Made by a program: the position numbers and the translations under genes
Assembly: GCA_903911455.1 (NCBI GenBank)
Contig: CAIWDQ010000377.1
Coordinates: 1 to 7,712, forward strand
Origin: an uncultured bacterium
Lineage (GTDB): Bacteria; Bacteroidota; Bacteroidia; Bacteroidales; JACABE01
Direction of reading: 5' to 3'
DNA: 7,712 bases
Notes under the pieces: model-generated
The model's database searches: none
Told to the model about the DNA's origin: nothing
Seen by the model: the letters and a program-made list of their open reading frames with translations, nothing else
Shown: piece after piece, positions 6,177 to 7,712 of the stretch
Layout: each line of letters starts with the position of its first letter
Position numbering within the stretch: position 1 is the stretch's first letter

Positions 6177-6725
6177 TTATTTAGATACGGAGATAAGATT
6201 TAAATATAACCCCTCGACTCCGCTCGGTGACCGATAAAAAGGGTCCCCGAGCGTAGTCGAGGTGGGGTTAATTGATTTCTTTTGTTTTAAAATATATTGG
6301 AATATATCTATTTTAAAATCTTTTTTACATTTTATTCTTTCAGACATTGAGTATAATGAGTCTGATATTGTTTTATAATAAATTTTATCAACTTCACATT
6401 CACAAATTCCATTATTTAATTTAATAGAAACAATTCTTGGGCTTAAAGGTGGATGATTACCATGTCCCCAATCAGTAACTCTAAAACCTTTGCTTTTAAG
6501 TTTTTCAACAAGTATCAATTTTTCAACTTTATCTTGAGGTATTACAGTAGCTATTGAATCATAAATATTTGGCAATTCTATAAGTTCATTATAACAATTC
6601 TCAATAACTAAATCTAGAACTTTCTCATTAATGTCTTGTTTATAGATTGTTTTATGAGTAGAATCATTTTTATTATTACAAGCAAAACATATTGTTATTA
6701 CTATGAATAATATTATTTTCTTCAT
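6177..6725 (-). CDS. Putative lipoprotein of unknown function with repeat-derived C-terminus
   Basis: Of 182 residues, the first 16 form a lipoprotein signal: MKK, a hydrophobic stretch, then FAC with Cys16 as the likely lipidated residue, followed by NNKNDS. The mature protein would be anchored in the envelope. The middle region (about 28-145) looks like one small alpha/beta domain. It contains a VTDWGHGNHPPLSPRIVS segment (83-100) and a CEC...DKIYY...RIKC stretch (108-133). Similar WG.GN...PRIVS and CECEVDKLYY patterns occur, as I recall, in uncharacterised Bacteroidota secreted proteins; no function is known to me. Residues 153-173 are encoded entirely by the GC-rich palindrome at 6208-6269, leaving a 9-residue AT-rich tail. 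The original C-terminus may therefore have been replaced or extended. It starts 22 bp after the membrane-protein gene and shares an A-rich leader with it. Confidence 0.75.
   Translation of the reverse strand: MKKIILFIVITICFACNNKNDSTHKTIYKQDINEKVLDLVIENCYNELIELPNIYDSIATVIPQDKVEKLILVEKLKSKGFRVTDWGHGNHPPLSPRIVSIKLNNGICECEVDKIYYKTISDSLYSMSERIKCKKDFKIDIFQYILKQKKSINPTSTTLGDPFYRSPSGVEGLYLNLISVSK
6208..6269. repeat. GC-rich palindromic repeat with GAGCGnAGTCGAGG core
   Basis: Two arms, 6208-6232 (25 nt) and 6242-6269 (28 nt), are inverted copies around the loop GATAAAAAG. They differ by two mismatches and a 3-nt insertion. Both arms carry the core GAGCG(G/T)AGTCGAGG. By my count 38 of 62 bases are G or C, in a neighbourhood that is mostly A and T. 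I recognise this core as a dispersed, REP-like element found in intergenic regions of many Bacteroidota. Here it overlaps a reading frame and contributes 21 codons (residues 153-173) to the lipoprotein. It lacks a T tract, so it is not a standard terminator, but the strong hairpin could slow transcription or protect the upstream mRNA end. Confidence 0.8.
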
Positions 6726-6747
6726 GTTCTTTTGTTTTTATTTTATT

Positions 6748-7302
6748 TCAATATGAAAAATTATTTACCCCTCCAATATTATATTCAAATTTCATCCCAC
6801 TATTTTTAGTAGTATATCCATATACACTTCTATGTTCTTTTTTATTGTTTGAAATATAATATATATCTATACTACAGTCTCCAGGTATCCCAATCCACAC
6901 GGTTTTACTTTTGCCAGGTTCTAACTTGTCAATATGTTTTGTTTCACATCCTGAAATTTTTATATCAGTTAAAACTGTTGGTGTAGTATTCGTAAATTTT
7001 ATTCTCATGGTATTTAGAATAACATCTACAAATGAATAGTAAAATAGCATTATAGGTATATTTAATAACATTATAAAACATGTTAATAGTAGTTTCTTTC
7101 TATTCTTCTTGTCAATTATTAATTTATAAATTAAAAATAATAATACTCCAGAATTTATGATAATTGTTATCACCACAAAAAGCAATCCGATACCCAAATA
7201 TTCATCACTTGAAGTTTGGTAATAAAGTCCCAATAAACATGTACCAAGTATAAAGGAAATTAATGCAGTATATAAGCCTATTTTAACATTAATGTTTTTC
7301 AT
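6748..7302 (-). CDS. Three-helix membrane protein with exported C-terminal domain, unknown function
   Basis: I do not recognise this 184-residue protein. Three hydrophobic segments are visible at about 8-27, 35-58 and 70-96. The positively charged loop IIDKKNRKK (62-70) lies between helices two and three, which by the positive-inside rule puts the N-terminus in the cytoplasm and the C-terminal domain outside it. That domain (about 100-184) looks beta-rich. It has NTTPTVLTDIKISGC and KLEPGKSKTVWIGIP, phrasing typical of small Ig-like or binding-type folds, and two cysteines (Cys119, Cys143) that could form a disulfide. It is the first gene of a probable operon with the lipoprotein and methyltransferase, from a consensus promoter. 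Both envelope products may act together, but no function can be assigned. Confidence 0.8.
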   Translation of the reverse strand: MKNINVKIGLYTALISFILGTCLLGLYYQTSSDEYLGIGLLFVVITIIINSGVLLFLIYKLIIDKKNRKKLLLTCFIMLLNIPIMLFYYSFVDVILNTMRIKFTNTTPTVLTDIKISGCETKHIDKLEPGKSKTVWIGIPGDCSIDIYYISNNKKEHRSVYGYTTKNSGMKFEYNIGGVNNFSY

Positions 7303-7333
7303 GCTCTTGTTTTTATTTTATTAAAACGTTCAG

Positions 7334-7363
7334 CAAAACTACGATATTATAATTCATAATCAA
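7334..7363 (-). promoter_or_regulatory. Promoter of the membrane protein/lipoprotein/methyltransferase operon
   Basis: A minus-strand TAGTTTTG (7334-7341) matches TAnnTTTG exactly, with TTG (7361-7363) 19 nt upstream. The -33 element lies inside the last codons of the preceding gene, whose stop is at 7347-7349. The box ends 31 nt before the ATG, and the leader between them is A-rich (AATAAAATAAAAACAA) with no Shine-Dalgarno sequence. Confidence 0.65.
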
Positions 7364-7712
7364 CCCATTTCATTTCTTCGAAATTAAAAAATTCACCTCC
7401 ACATTTACACTTTTTTGAATCAAGCGTTTGAATCATTTTATTACATTTATCACACACATAATTTAATTCATCCTCATCGTTTTTAGTTTTCTTATTTACT
7501 TTAAGAATAAGAACTAATATGATATACAAAACGGAACCACAAATAAAACTTCCTAGTAAATTATTAGGAATCCTAGCTATGGATTCATTTATTCCAAATT
7601 TATCAAAACCTCCATTACCTTTGATACCTATATGTTCTCCACCAATACTAAGATTAATAATAAAATTAATAGTAGTCCATAAAATAGGTATAATTATTAA
7701 ATAGAATATTAG
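7347..7712 (-). CDS. Membrane protein with cytoplasmic zinc ribbon (5'-truncated by window edge)
   Basis: The frame is open without a stop from the right edge, giving at least 121 residues; the true start is outside the window. A TTG codon at 7529 could be taken as a start, but that would cut the second membrane helix and discard an intact upstream frame. Counting from the edge, a hydrophobic segment at about 1-22 and another at about 52-70 flank a glycine-rich loop with GGEHIGIKGNGGF. Lys-rich KVNKK follows the second helix, so the C-terminal part should be cytoplasmic. That part holds four cysteines, C87-x2-C90-x11-C102-x-C104 (VCDKC...KKCKCGG), in a zinc-ribbon arrangement, then an acidic/aromatic tail. 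I do not recognise the family. A metal-sensing or regulatory role is possible, but the zinc site is predicted only from spacing. Confidence 0.7.
   Translation of the reverse strand, partial: LIFYLIIIPILWTTINFIINLSIGGEHIGIKGNGGFDKFGINESIARIPNNLLGSFICGSVLYIILVLILKVNKKTKNDEDELNYVCDKCNKMIQTLDSKKCKCGGEFFNFEEMKWVDYEL

Noticed and set aside
6208..6269. CRISPR repeat, tRNA or intrinsic terminator at the GC-rich hairpin
   Set aside because: There is only one copy and no spacers, no cloverleaf or anticodon arm, and no T tract on either side; a dispersed palindromic repeat explains it better.
7519..7704. Plus-strand 61-codon frame at the right edge
   Set aside because: It is opposite a frame that stays open to the edge and encodes plausible helices and a zinc ribbon; the plus-strand peptide has no such features.

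Overview
The window is about 7.7 kb of AT-rich DNA whose genes all lie on the minus strand. Everything points to a member of the Bacteroidota, probably a Bacteroidales-like or related lineage. SecA is about 1,100 residues long with the phylum's insertions. The small DUF2795 protein is of the type common in that phylum. Four upstream regions carry the Bacteroidota promoter pattern (TTG, a spacer of 19-22 nt, then TAnnTTTG). Start codons are preceded by A-rich leaders rather than Shine-Dalgarno sequences. One GC-rich palindromic repeat has the GAGCGnAGTCGAGG core seen across these genomes. I cannot name the species.

Read in the direction of transcription (right to left): a membrane zinc-ribbon protein is cut by the right edge (7347-7712). 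A clear promoter (7334-7363) then starts a probable three-gene operon: a three-helix membrane protein with an exported C-terminal domain (6748-7302), a lipoprotein (6177-6725) and a SAM-dependent methyltransferase (5384-6157), with gaps of 22 and 19 bp. The lipoprotein reading frame runs through a 62-bp hairpin repeat that supplies most of its last 30 residues. A second promoter (5333-5365) drives a MacB/LolD-type ABC ATPase (4584-5315) and a PduO-type corrinoid adenosyltransferase (3996-4550). A third promoter drives the single-gene DUF2795 unit (3649-3870), which ends in a strong hairpin terminator. A fourth drives secA (191-3481), also closed by a strong terminator. The left 126 bp are gene-free and hold three spaced TTATYAACA elements resembling DnaA boxes.

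Functionally the left two thirds is housekeeping: protein export (SecA), cofactor B12 activation, and an ATPase for a membrane transporter whose permease is not in the window. The right third is less conserved. It encodes envelope proteins I do not recognise as named families, and it holds the only real novelty candidates: the repeat-derived protein tail, the uncharacterised membrane/lipoprotein pair, and the edge-truncated zinc-ribbon membrane protein. I see no complete mobile element, CRISPR array, tRNA or rRNA, and no convincing new defence system.
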